Assembly (NCBI RefSeq): GCF_003387475.1
Contig: NZ_QUNO01000026.1
Span: 1 to 64,000 of the forward strand
Length of the DNA: 64,000 bases
Origin: Kutzneria buriramensis
Lineage (GTDB): Bacteria > Actinomycetota > Actinomycetes > Mycobacteriales > Pseudonocardiaceae
Reading direction: 5' to 3'
Below are positions 26,529-35,067 of this stretch, piece by piece. Made by a program: the position numbers and the translations under genes. The stretch's first letter is position 1; the number at the start of each line of letters is the position of its first letter. The notes beneath the pieces are model-generated. The model saw nothing but the letters and a program-made list of their open reading frames with translations. It ran no database searches and was not told the origin of the DNA.

Positions 26529-26850
26529 TCATCCGACGTCAGGAGAAGGACGACCGATTCCCAGCAGCTCGATCGCCGTCTGGTCGTCGAGCGAGACAGC
26601 AGCGGTGCCTTGAACATCCGTGTCGGGGGTGTACCCCTTGACGCCCTGCGCCAGGTGAGCCACAACACGGTTGGCAAGGCGCTCAGCCGTGGCGTTCTCG
26701 ACGGCCTGCAGTAAGGCGGAGCCCCTCCGCACAGTGCGTGATGGCGGTCGCCACGCAGGACATCGGCTTCTGGGCGGACACCACCTCGAGCGGACGCAGT
26801 TCGCCGCCCACTGTGGACATCCGCTCGGCCGCGGTCTCCATGGAATTCAT
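26529..26850 (-). pseudogene. Small Cys-motif family protein, member 8 (frameshifted)
   Basis: The first frame, from the ATG at 26850, gives MNSMETAAERMSTVGGELRP, then LEVVSAQKPMSCVATAITHC (Cys near residue 32), a textbook family N-terminus. It then runs into a stop at 26683. A second frame overlapping it from about 26720 gives ALLQAVENATAERLANRVVA, and later VSLDDQTAIELLGIG, a family-like C-terminus. Joining the two near 26720 restores a protein of about 105 residues. The break is either a real inactivating single-base change or a sequencing error. Confidence 0.75.
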
Positions 26851-26923
26851 TCGCGGTCTCCGTTCATTGGTTATCGTCGGCAGTCCATCGGCCATCGCGA
26901 GATTCGCGGTCCGGTCTCGTTGG

Positions 26924-27217
26924 CTAGACCCGCGCGGCGATGTCGATCAGGTCCACCGCGGACAGCAGTGCCGACGGCGCCGTGGACGACGTGACTTCCT
27001 CGACGCGGTGAAAGCCGCCCTGGTCGTACCCGGCGAAGGCATGGCGGCCGGGGGTCTGGATCATGGCGAGCTCGGCGTTTTTCACCGCCTTGCCGATCCG
27101 GGCAACCAGGCCGACAGCCTCCTCGAAGCAGGTGAGCGGCTGGACGACGTCGTGACCGATCTCCAAGGGCTGGACGGCGGAGCCGATGCTCCCGGCGAAG
27201 CATTCGATGCGGTTCAT
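26924..27217 (-). CDS. Small Cys-motif family protein, member 9
   Basis: A 97-residue protein of unknown function: MNRIECFAGSIGSAVQPLEI, then GHDVVQPLTCFEEAVGLVAR (Cys near residue 30, with an additional Cys at residue 6), and C-terminal PSALLSAVDLIDIAARV. A strong ribosome site (GAGGAAAG) precedes the ATG. It lies upstream of member 8 on the same strand with 73 bases between, so the two were probably co-transcribed. Confidence 0.85.
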   Translation of the reverse strand: MNRIECFAGSIGSAVQPLEIGHDVVQPLTCFEEAVGLVARIGKAVKNAELAMIQTPGRHAFAGYDQGGFHRVEEVTSSTAPSALLSAVDLIDIAARV

Positions 27218-27690
27218 GAACTTTCCTCACTTTAGGTGAACTGGCGGACGCTGCAGATCCTGCCCGGACGAACCAGGGTGCACACTCCACATATGCGGGA
27301 AGTTAACGCGGCGGGGCTGTCCTGGCTTAACTCAACCTTCCGTCGCGAACCTGTGCTGACGCCAACGTACACAAGAGAATCCGCGATCCCCCAGAAAATC
27401 CTCCACACATCGCCATAGCTCCGCGCGCGTAGGATCGCTTCGACGCAGCCAGGGCGGACGAACCGTGCACGAGATCGACCGGTGACGCCAACACCGGGTG
27501 CCGATCCTCGACCTTCCGTCCATTATGGACATTCGAAGACGAAGCGGTCACCGGCATCGGGAAACTCCCGTCAAAACATCCCTGAGCCGCATTGGAAAGG
27601 GGAAACCTAGCCGGCGCACGGTGACCCGAGCAGACGCGCTCACGCCGAATTCGCTCCCAGTAACAACCTTTCCGGCACCGCCCAGGAGGA
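27218..27690. other. Gene-free stretch before the NRPS remnant
   Basis: About 470 bases with no supported gene. It includes the promoter region of member 9 on the minus strand and degraded DNA bordering the NRPS pseudogene. Overlapping open frames on both strands show no family motifs. Confidence 0.4.
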
Positions 27691-27716
27691 GATCTGTGTG
27701 GACTGTTCACCGACTC

Positions 27717-29789
27717 GCTGGAACATGCGGTGTCGTCGTTGCGGGCGACTTCTTCACTCTGGGCGGCGATTCGCCGCGCGCGATGCGACTGACCGCCAAG
27801 GTCCGCGACGCTGAAGGTCGAACTGCCGGTGCGGACCGTGTACGAGCAGAGTACGCCCACCCGGCTGGCACCGATGCTGTACCACTTGGATTGGGACTGT
27901 CTGGCGCTGGCACGACAGCCCACGGCCGAGACTGTGCCGCTCCCCGCGGCGCAACGACGAGTGTGGTTCCTCAATCACCTCGGGCTGGCCGGCTCCGATC
28001 ACGCGATCCCGCTCTCGCTGCGCTTGACCGGCCGGCTCGACCGGGCCGCGCTCGAAGCCGCACTCGCCGACGTGGCGACCAGGAATGCGACGCAGCGCAC
28101 GGTGTTTCCGACGGAGGGCGCGAGGAGCGCTCCGGTCACCCGAGGCTGGTCGCCTACATCGTGGGGACAGGTTGACGAGGACAAACTCCGCGAACGGAAG
28201 CCACATGGTCCCCGAGGCGTTCGTGCGCATGACGGCGCTTCCACTGACCACTGCCGGCCGGGTTGATCGCGCGACCGCCAGCTCCACGGGCAAAGGCCGG
28301 TGGGCAGCCGTCAAACGAAATGGAGAAGCAGCTGTGCGAACTCCTCGTCGGGATGCTGGGGATCGACGAACCGCGAGTGAACGATGGGTTCTTCTAACTC
28401 GGCGGGGACAGCGTCATCGCGATCCAGTTGATCGCCCGCGCCCGGCAGCACGGTGTGGTCCTGGCACCGCGCAGCGTGTTCGAACACCAGGCCGTCGAGA
28501 CGCTGGCGAAGGTCGCGGGCAGCGCGTGGGGGACCGTCGTGGGTGACCCGGTGAACCAGCTGCCGCTCACCCCGGTGATGCACTGGCTGTTTGCCCGGGA
28601 CGGCTCGTTCAACCACCTCAGTCAATCGGTGTTGCTGACCGTGCCCAAGGGCGTCGATGTCCTGCACATCACCACGGCGATCGACACCCTGCTCGGCCGC
28701 CACGACATGCTCCGAGCGCAACTGGAGAGCGGCACGCTTCGCGTGCGGCCGCTGGGCGCGATCCGGGCGAGCGACGTCCTCCAGCGTTGCATCGCCAACT
28801 CGGGTCTCTGCGAGGCCGTGGCCACGCAGAGCCGGATCGCCGTCGCCGCGCTGAATCCCGCCGCCGGTGTGATGATGCGGGCGACCTGGTTCGATCGCGG
28901 CGTCGACCGGAGCAGCAGGCTGCTGCTGACACTGCACCAACTCGTCGTGGACGGCGCGTCGTGGCGGATCCTGATGGCGGATCTCGCGCTGATGTGGGCC
29001 GGACGATCGCTCAGGCCGGTGGGCACCTCTTTCCAGACCTGGGCCAGGTCGCTACCCGCACGCGCTCGGTCGACCGCAGGCCTGAACAGATGGTTGGAAG
29101 TCGGCGCCGGGGCCGGTGGTCGGCTGGACTGCCGGCCGTTGGATCCCACTCTGGACATCATGGCGACCATGCGGTCGCTGAACGCCACGCTACCGCCGGA
29201 GCAGACCGGGCGCCTGATCGAGACCGCTCCCGCCGCCTCCGGCTCACAGATCACCGATGTGCTGCTCACCGCCCTAGTCCGAGCGATCGGACAGGACCAC
29301 CTTCTGGTGGATGTGGAGACGCACGGCCGCGACGAACTCGATCCGGAGATGGACCTGACTCGAACGGTGGGCTGGTTCACCGCAGTGCACCCCGTCCGTT
29401 TGCGCCTCGGCGGCCATCACGTCCACGGCGGCGACCCCGTGGACTACGGGCTGCTGCGTTGGCTCAACCCGGACACCGGCCCCACGCTCGCGGCACTGCC
29501 CTCGGCCCAGATCACCTTCAGCTACCTCGGTCGGATCACCGCGCCGGGTGACGGTGACTGGACCCTGGCGCCGGAATCGGCGGTCGTGGCCAGTGGCATG
29601 GACATGCGCCTGGCCTGCACGCACGTGCTCGATGTGACGGTGATTGTCCGCGACAGCGCCGACGGGCCCGAGGTGAACGCGACCTGGACCTGGCCGTCGA
29701 GGTTGCTGTCACAAGGTCGCGTCGAGAGCCTGGTCGGGTGTTGGCTGCGCGAATTGGGGCTTCTGGCTCGAGACGCCCGAGCCCGATAG
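27717..29789 (+). pseudogene. NRPS remnant: PCP - C fragment - A tail - PCP - E-like domain
   Basis: Carrier-protein core VAGDFFTLGGDSPRAMRL (about 27740) is followed, after a frame change, by VELPVRTVYEQSTPTRLAP and a condensation-domain start PLPAAQRRVWFLNHLGL. The next block, near 28200-28300, looks like the adenylation-domain end (MVPEAFVRMTALPLTTAGRV). A second carrier protein has an in-frame TAA in its core (FF-stop-LGGDSVIAIQL at about 28395). The largest intact piece, 28428-29789 (453 residues), resembles an epimerisation/condensation domain: LHQLVVDGASWRILMADL, VETHGRDELDPEMDLTRTVG and ITFSYLGRI. The A-domain core is deleted, so it cannot function as a module; the E-like piece could still be expressed. 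Confidence 0.85.
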
Positions 29790-29956
29790 TTTCTCGGACC
29801 CATCAACCGAAGAACCATCGTCAGAACTCTCCCAGAGCCAGCTCGGGGAAACGTTGAATTACCTCTCGGCAGCACGACTGATGTGGCGCGAACATCCAAC
29901 CAACGTCTACGTTCGGCACGGAGGTCAAATCGGCCGTTAATCCAGCAAAGGACACC

Positions 29957-30265
29957 ATGCCCATGTTGATCGAGAAGTACGCCAACCAGGCCAGTGAGCC
30001 GACTCCCTGCGACATGCCGACAGACGTCTTGCCGATCTCCTGTGCGTTCTTCGAGCGGGCGATCCTAGTCGCGGCCAACGTCGCCGCCAATGGCGACGGC
30101 GTGGCGGCGCGCGCAGCACTGGCCGCCTACCGGGCCGGGCACCTCGTCGATGCTTATTACCGTGGCGGACTCAGCTACATAGGCTCATTAGGGCGCGCGG
30201 TGACGCACGACTCGGACCCGATGTCGGTTCACGACCTCCTGGACGCCCGCATCGTGATGTGGTAA
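29957..30265 (+). CDS. Small Cys-motif family protein, member 10
   Basis: A 102-residue protein of unknown function: MPMLIEKYANQASEPTPCDM, then PTDVLPISCAFFERAILVAA (family Cys near residue 29), an Ala-rich middle with repeated Tyr, and C-terminal PMSVHDLLDARIVMW. AAAGGA precedes the ATG; the second ATG two codons in is also possible. It starts a run of five family genes on the plus strand that follows the NRPS remnant. Confidence 0.85.
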   Translation: MPMLIEKYANQASEPTPCDMPTDVLPISCAFFERAILVAANVAANGDGVAARAALAAYRAGHLVDAYYRGGLSYIGSLGRAVTHDSDPMSVHDLLDARIVMW

Positions 30266-30503
30266 CCCGGCACACCAACCAGGCCGGCGAACAGGGTGGG
30301 TTCATGCCCCCCGCGATCGATCGGCGCCCGGGACCACGGCTCACAGGGCTACGGCTCGTCCGACCCTGGTCGACCGGGTTCAGCTATCCATCAAACCGAT
30401 CTGCGAAGATTTCTTGCTTATTTTGACCGATGCCGGACCGGCTTTCCGGCAGGTAACCTCGGCGCGCCAGCACAGTACCGCAAGAAAATCTGGATGGTGG
30501 ATC

Positions 30504-30758
30504 ATGAACCGAGTGGAGCTCGCCGCAGCCGAGGCCACCGATATTCCGCTCCTGGCTGTGGCCTCGGCCGCAGAGCCGACGGCGTGCACCTGGAACCTTG
30601 TCGAAGCGGCGATCTTCGCCGCCGGCACCTATCTGAACGCCACCGCCATTCAACGCGTCAACGGGAAGCACCGCGTCGACACTGACACGTCGTCGCACTG
30701 GCACGGCGAGAGCACACTGACCGGGTTGCTGGAACTCCCCCCGATTGTCCCTCGGTAA
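30504..30758 (+). CDS. Small Cys-motif family protein, member 11
   Basis: At 84 residues the shortest member: MNRVELAAAEATDIPLLAVA, then SAAEPTACTWNLVEAAIFAA (Cys near residue 28), GTYLNATAIQRVNGKHRVD, and a short C-terminus TLTGLLELPPIVPR that keeps only part of the S-V-x-x-L motif. The 11-mer GAAGATTTCTT lies 88 bases before the ATG, as it does 80 bases before member 6. A 20-bp hairpin follows at 30840. Confidence 0.8.
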   Translation: MNRVELAAAEATDIPLLAVASAAEPTACTWNLVEAAIFAAGTYLNATAIQRVNGKHRVDTDTSSHWHGESTLTGLLELPPIVPR

Positions 30759-30839
30759 CGACATCTTGAGGTAGCCCCCGACGGTTCACCTGTACGTCAC
30801 GGGGCGAGGAGCGGTCGTCACGGTTACAGGCACAGTGAG

Positions 30840-30884
30840 TTGACGCAGGGCGCCATCGACGACATCGATGGCGCCCTGCGTCAA
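30840..30884. terminator. Long perfect hairpin after member 11
   Basis: A perfect 20-base-pair stem (30840-30859 with 30865-30884) with a 5-base loop, about 80 bases past the stop of member 11. No T-run follows. It probably isolates members 10-11 transcriptionally from members 12-14. Confidence 0.75.
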
Positions 30885-31334
30885 CGAGCGCGTGCCGAAC
30901 GGGTTCGGCCAGTGGAGATCCCAAGCTCGACCAGAAGTAATTCAACGAGTCGCTCGGCACGGTCTTCGCCGCGGGTAGCATGCGTCGACACTGATCGGCG
31001 AGGCGGCACGGCCGACCCGGCTGAACACGCCGTTCGCGCTGGTTTGCCCTTCCGTCGACCAGCCTCCACCAAACGGCGCATATGCTTCCGCACTTTTGAG
31101 CGCCGCGCATCCCGTCATTCAGCAACATCACCAGAGATTGCTCTTGGCAGCCGAACCTGAAGTGAACAAGCAACTAACACGCTTGGCTTCCAGTCGAGCG
31201 TGTGCAATCGTATGTCAGCGCCGCAAAATGGGACATCCGTAAGGCAAGAAGAGTGCCTCTCATTCACGGGATTTCAACCACAGGACGCCGCGACGCCGCC
31301 GGATCGGCGAGATCACTGATGCGAGGGATTAGCA
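30885..31334. other. Gene-free stretch
   Basis: About 450 bases without a supportable gene; the open frames on both strands lack family features. The last part should hold the promoter of member 12, whose ribosome site GAGGGA is at 31323-31328. Confidence 0.4.
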
Positions 31335-31631
31335 ATGCTTACTGCCGGGGCACGAGTTGTCACCGTGGCGAACGCCACCAGATTCGAGGGCGGAGGCTAC
31401 CTTACAAACGTGGCTGCTCCGACAATGTCGGAGTGCGCGGTGCTGGTGGCAGCGGTCGGGGCGGGCGCCGCGGTGGCCGCCTGCGCCGGATACATAGCCA
31501 ATGCCTGGGCCAATCTCGCCAACCAGCACCACGGGCACAAGCGCCTGATCGTAGACTCGGCCCTTCCCGTCGTCAGCGCCGGGAGCAGGTCAGTGGAACT
31601 TCTTCTCAACACCAAGGTCGACTCCCTGTGA
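31335..31631 (+). CDS. Small Cys-motif family protein, member 12
   Basis: A 98-residue protein of unknown function. The N-terminus diverges (MLTAGARVVTVANATRFEGG) but has the Gly-Gly-Gly and then APTMSECAVLVAAVGAGAAV (Cys near residue 34), followed by AACAGYIANAWANLANQHHG. The roughly 25 residues after the first Cys could span a membrane. The C-terminus is GSRSVELLLNTKVDSL, with the S-V-x-x-L motif. GAGGGA is well spaced before the ATG. Confidence 0.8.
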   Translation: MLTAGARVVTVANATRFEGGGYLTNVAAPTMSECAVLVAAVGAGAAVAACAGYIANAWANLANQHHGHKRLIVDSALPVVSAGSRSVELLLNTKVDSL

Positions 31632-31732
31632 CACCCGGACCGGCAGAATCCAGCGCCCACAGGTCCTGACGCTTCTGCCTCCCTTTTCGACTGATTCGCC
31701 AATTGAATTCCTCCTCGCAAAGGAGTTGAAAG

Positions 31733-32020
31733 ATGTCCAGGTCCGACGATTCCCCGGTCGTTGTCGCTGCCAATCGAGGAGAATTTGGTACCGAGGGTGG
31801 CCATTTTGCGCCTCAGTCGACCGGGCCGGTCACCTGTGCCATCGTCCGAACGCTGGTCGCCGGCTTCGCCACCGCGTTTCTGACCAGCATCGGGGTCGTC
31901 GAGGCCTACCGCCGGTACGGCGGCGTCGACCGGACGGAACCGCTCCTAGACGGCCCTCGGAGCGGGGACCTGTCGGTGCGCCGATTGGCCGACATCCGAC
32001 TCGCCGCCCTCGATCACTGA
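31733..32020 (+). CDS. Small Cys-motif family protein, member 13
   Basis: A 95-residue protein of unknown function: MSRSDDSPVVVAANRGEFGT, then EGGHFAPQSTGPVTCAIVRT (Gly-Gly at about 22, Cys near residue 35), a hydrophobic stretch LVAGFATAFLTSIGVVEAYR, and C-terminal DLSVRRLADIRLAALDH. AAAGGAG precedes the ATG by about nine bases. It lies 101 bases after member 12, likely in the same transcript. Confidence 0.85.
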   Translation: MSRSDDSPVVVAANRGEFGTEGGHFAPQSTGPVTCAIVRTLVAGFATAFLTSIGVVEAYRRYGGVDRTEPLLDGPRSGDLSVRRLADIRLAALDH

Positions 32021-32364
32021 CCACCAGAACGCTCAGCGCCAGGCCGTCGTTGGTTGGTGGAGGCCGGAGCGGTGTGTGTCGCAGATCTTCCGGTCGGGGC
32101 GTATGGATCAGATCGCGAGTGCCAGTGGGCCTATCGTGGTGAACGGGTGGTGGACCTCGGAGACCACCACGAGTGGATCAGCCGGGGCCGCGTTGGTCCA
32201 TCCGACGCCGGTTGCCGCGGCGTCGCGTGTCCCGCCCCCGAGGTCGTCCGACAGAATCGGGAACTTTTGCGCGGGCAGGCCCTCACGTGGCTCGAACCGT
32301 ACTCTCGGAGTCGCCAGTGAAGCGGCCGTCGCGGCTGCTGAAGATCGAGAGGAAGCGTTCCCCC

Positions 32365-32685
32365 ATGATGACATCCGTTCAGGCCGCCGCCAACGAGCAA
32401 ATTCCCGCAATCGGTGGAAGGCTCTCCCCGTTGGTCATGCCATCCCCTGAGAAGGTGGTGAGCTGCGCGGGGCTCGAAGAGGCCGCGATCATCTTTGCCG
32501 CCCAGGCCGCCAAGAATGCTTACGCTGCAACCGCCCACGGGTTGGGCAGGGAGGCCCTCCGGGCGATCTTCAGGCAGGGCGCGGTGGTCGGGGCCTTCAC
32601 CGTGTCCGAGACGGGCGCCTCCATGATCAAGAGCTCGGGCCCGCTGTCGGTCGCCGAGTTGGTGCGGGTCCGGGCGCTCGACTGA
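32365..32685 (+). CDS. Small Cys-motif family protein, member 14
   Basis: A 106-residue protein of unknown function: MMTSVQAAANEQIPAIGGRL, then SPLVMPSPEKVVSCAGLEEA (Gly-Gly at 17-18, Cys near residue 34), an Ala-rich helical middle, and C-terminal GPLSVAELVRVRALD. GAGAGGAAG precedes the tandem ATGs at 32365 and 32368. The preceding 344 bases (32021-32364) show no gene. An imperfect 13-base inverted repeat downstream (32688-32700 with 32738-32750, one mismatch) may end transcription before the convergent SDR gene. Confidence 0.85.
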   Translation: MMTSVQAAANEQIPAIGGRLSPLVMPSPEKVVSCAGLEEAAIIFAAQAAKNAYAATAHGLGREALRAIFRQGAVVGAFTVSETGASMIKSSGPLSVAELVRVRALD

Positions 32686-32781
32686 GAACCGCAGGCGGTT
32701 ACGGGGAAGTTAACATCACCCCTTCCAACAGGGCGGCAACCGGCTGCGGTGGTTTGCCGCGACCGGGCTGTCGTCTAGATT

Positions 32782-33603
32782 CTAGGCTAGTTGCTCCTGC
32801 TCGATGGCTGCCATGGCGTTGCCCGCGAGCCCGGCGGTGATGCCGCCGTCGACCGGCAGTACGGTGCCGGTGACGTACGCGGACCGCTCGCTGGCTAGGT
32901 AGACGGCAGCGTGCGCGATGTCGGTGGGGGAGCCCTCGCGGTCCAGTGGACGGATGGACTTCATCACCGCACGGAGCTGACGCACAGCGGAATCGCTGTC
33001 GGGCAGGTGAGCGGTGGCGGTACCCAGGATCGGAGTGGGTATGGCGCCGGGCGCGATGGTGTTGACGCGGACGTTGTAACGACCGAGGTCGATGGCGGCG
33101 CACTTGGTGAAGTGGATGACCCCGGCCTTGGCGGCCCGGTACGCAAATTCGCCGGTGCCGCCCTGCACGCCGCCGATCGAGGTGGTGTTGATGATCGAGC
33201 CGCCGCCGTTGGCGGCCATGTGCCGGGCGGCGTGCTGTGTGCCGCGGATGACGCCGAGCAGGTCGACGGCCATGATGCGGTCGAAGTCGGCGAAGTCGTC
33301 GTCCAGGAAGTTGCCGCGCATGGCGGTGGGGATGCCGGCGTTGTTGAACATGACGTGCAGGCCGCCGAAGCTCTCCACGGTGAACGCGACCAGGTCGGCC
33401 AGCTGTTCGGAGTCGGCGACGTCGGTGTGCTTGAACAGCGCATCGGGGCCGAGCTCGGCGGCGACGGATTCGCCGAGCTCGCGGTTGATGTCGGCGATGA
33501 CCACCCGGGCGCCTTCGGCCAGGAACGTCTCGACCGATGCGCGGCCGATCCCGGAGGCGCCGCCGGTGACGATCGCGACCTTGTCGGACAGCTCGTTGCT
33601 CAT
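32782..33603 (-). CDS. Short-chain dehydrogenase/reductase (classical SDR)
   Basis: A 273-residue NAD(P)-dependent oxidoreductase. The cofactor motif is TGGASGIG (about residue 13), the acidic NAD-type Asp is in VVIADINREL, NNAG is in MFNNAGI, and the catalytic Ser/Tyr/Lys are in NTTSIGGVQGGTGEFAYRAA followed by K. The C-terminal PVDGGITAG block is also typical. The Asp suggests NAD rather than NADP. GAAGGAG precedes MSNELSDK. It is the last gene of a minus-strand operon behind a P450, ferredoxin and reductase, so it probably oxidises the alcohol made by the P450, much as borneol-dehydrogenase-like SDRs do (inference). Confidence 0.9.
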   Translation of the reverse strand: MSNELSDKVAIVTGGASGIGRASVETFLAEGARVVIADINRELGESVAAELGPDALFKHTDVADSEQLADLVAFTVESFGGLHVMFNNAGIPTAMRGNFLDDDFADFDRIMAVDLLGVIRGTQHAARHMAANGGGSIINTTSIGGVQGGTGEFAYRAAKAGVIHFTKCAAIDLGRYNVRVNTIAPGAIPTPILGTATAHLPDSDSAVRQLRAVMKSIRPLDREGSPTDIAHAAVYLASERSAYVTGTVLPVDGGITAGLAGNAMAAIEQEQLA

Positions 33604-33623
33604 GTCATGGCTCCTTCGGGTGG

Positions 33624-34832
33624 TTACCAGGTGACCGGCAGCGCGGTGACGCCGTAGGCGAAGTGGTCGGTCTTGTACTCGATCTGGTCCAGCTCGGTGG
33701 CTAGCGCCAGGGTGGGCACGCGGCGGTAGAGCGTGCTGTAGACGATCTGCAGTTCGGCACGGGCCAGCTGCTGCCCGACGCACTGGTGGATGCCGAACCC
33801 GAAGGCGTGGTGCGCGCGAGCCTGCCGATGCAGGTCGAGCCGCTCGGGTACGGGGAAGACCTGCGGGTCCCAGTTGGCGATCGGCAGCGGCACGATGATG
33901 CCGTCGCCGGCGCGGATCACCTCGCCGCCGATCTGGATGTCCTCGGTGGCGATGCGGCGTAGCCCGTGCTGGGCAATGGACAGGTAGCGCAGCATCTCCT
34001 CGACGGCGTCGGCAGTGACCCTCGGGTCGTCGCTGTCCCGGAACACCGCCAGCTGCTCGGGGTTCTGCAACAGGGCGAGGGTGCCGAGCGCGATCATGTT
34101 CGCGCTGGTCTCGTGCCCGGCGATCAGCAGCACCACGGCCATCTGGGCGGCCTCGGCCACGGTGACCTCGCCTCCCCGGACCTTCTCGGCGATGTCGGAC
34201 ACCCAGCCCTCGCCCGGCGTCTCGACCCGCTCCGTGATCAGCTGGGCGAGGTAGCCGCCGAGTTCCGCACTGGACCGGGCGCCCTCCTCGGCGGTGGCGT
34301 TGCGGTCGACGGCGACGACCGCGTGGAGCTGGAAGAATTCGTGGTCGGAGTAGGGCACGCCGAGCATCTCGCTGATCATGAGCGTCGGCAGCGGCAAGGC
34401 CAGGGCGTCCACCAGGTCGGTCGGTTTCGGGCCGGCGAGCATGGCGTCGATGAGTTCGTCGGTGTAACGCTGGATCCCCGGGCGCAAGGCCGCCACGCGC
34501 TTGACGGTGAACGGCGGCGTCATCAGCCGGCGGAACCGGGTGTGTTCGGGTGCGTCGGTGTTGAAGATAGTCGGCGGTCGGTGGTCGGTGGTCTGCGCCA
34601 TGTTCAGGTTCTGGTGCGGGAAGCCGGGGCGCTTCTCGTCCATGCTGACCCGGGGGTCGGACAGGATGGCCCGTTGCTCGGCGTGGCCGGTGACGAACCA
34701 GTGCGTGCTGCCGTCCCAGATCCGTGCCTTCGACAGTGGTCGCGCGGCCGCGACCGCGCGCTGGTCGGGCGGGGGAGCGAAGGGGCAGCCGGTGGCCCGG
34801 GCGGACGGGAACTCGATCAGTGCCTCGGTCAT
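33624..34832 (-). CDS. Cytochrome P450 monooxygenase
   Basis: A 402-residue soluble bacterial P450. The I-helix oxygen-binding motif is AGHETSANM, the K-helix ExxR is in VEEMLRYLSIA, and the heme-thiolate loop is HHAFGFGIHQCVGQQLARAE. The N-terminus (MTEALIEFPSARATGCPFAP) and overall pattern fit the CYP105/CYP107-like group, but subfamily is not certain. It would hydroxylate a small hydrophobic substrate using electrons from the adjoining [3Fe-4S] ferredoxin and FAD reductase. Twenty bases separate it from the SDR gene. Confidence 0.93.
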   Translation of the reverse strand: MTEALIEFPSARATGCPFAPPPDQRAVAAARPLSKARIWDGSTHWFVTGHAEQRAILSDPRVSMDEKRPGFPHQNLNMAQTTDHRPPTIFNTDAPEHTRFRRLMTPPFTVKRVAALRPGIQRYTDELIDAMLAGPKPTDLVDALALPLPTLMISEMLGVPYSDHEFFQLHAVVAVDRNATAEEGARSSAELGGYLAQLITERVETPGEGWVSDIAEKVRGGEVTVAEAAQMAVVLLIAGHETSANMIALGTLALLQNPEQLAVFRDSDDPRVTADAVEEMLRYLSIAQHGLRRIATEDIQIGGEVIRAGDGIIVPLPIANWDPQVFPVPERLDLHRQARAHHAFGFGIHQCVGQQLARAELQIVYSTLYRRVPTLALATELDQIEYKTDHFAYGVTALPVTW

Positions 34833-34851
34833 GTCGGTCTCCTGTGGACGA

Positions 34852-35046
34852 TCAGTCTTCGATGGTGATGGCCAGGGCGGGGCAGACGGCGGCGGCTTGC
34901 CGGACGTCGTCGGCCAGGTCGGCGGGTGGCGAGGCGTTGAGCAGGACGACGATGCCGTCCTCGTCCCGTTGGTCGAACACGGCGGCCGCGGCGGCCACGC
35001 ATGATCCGGCCGCGACGCACCTGCTCTGATCGATGCTGACCTTCAT
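34852..35046 (-). CDS. [3Fe-4S]-type ferredoxin
   Basis: A 64-residue ferredoxin: MKVSIDQSRCVAAGSCVAAA, then AVFDQRDEDGIVVLL and RQAAAVCPALAITIED. Three cluster Cys are visible (RCV, SCV, VCP) with an Ala where a fourth would sit (RCVAAGSC), the usual arrangement for P450-linked 3Fe-4S ferredoxins of actinomycetes. It lies between the P450 and its reductase and should shuttle electrons between them. Confidence 0.93.
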   Translation of the reverse strand: MKVSIDQSRCVAAGSCVAAAAAVFDQRDEDGIVVLLNASPPADLADDVRQAAAVCPALAITIED

Positions 35047-35067
35047 GGTCTTCTCCCGATGGTTGGG

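Noticed and set aside
30840-31160. Open frames on both strands downstream of member 11
   Set aside because: They begin within the perfect hairpin and lack all family features.
2409-32685. Calling the small family proteins lanthipeptide, lasso-peptide or thiopeptide precursors
   Set aside because: No associated lanthionine synthetase, lasso cyclase, YcaO or radical-SAM gene is in the window, and core regions are not Ser/Thr/Cys-rich. The Gly-Gly is suggestive of leader cleavage but not conserved in all members.
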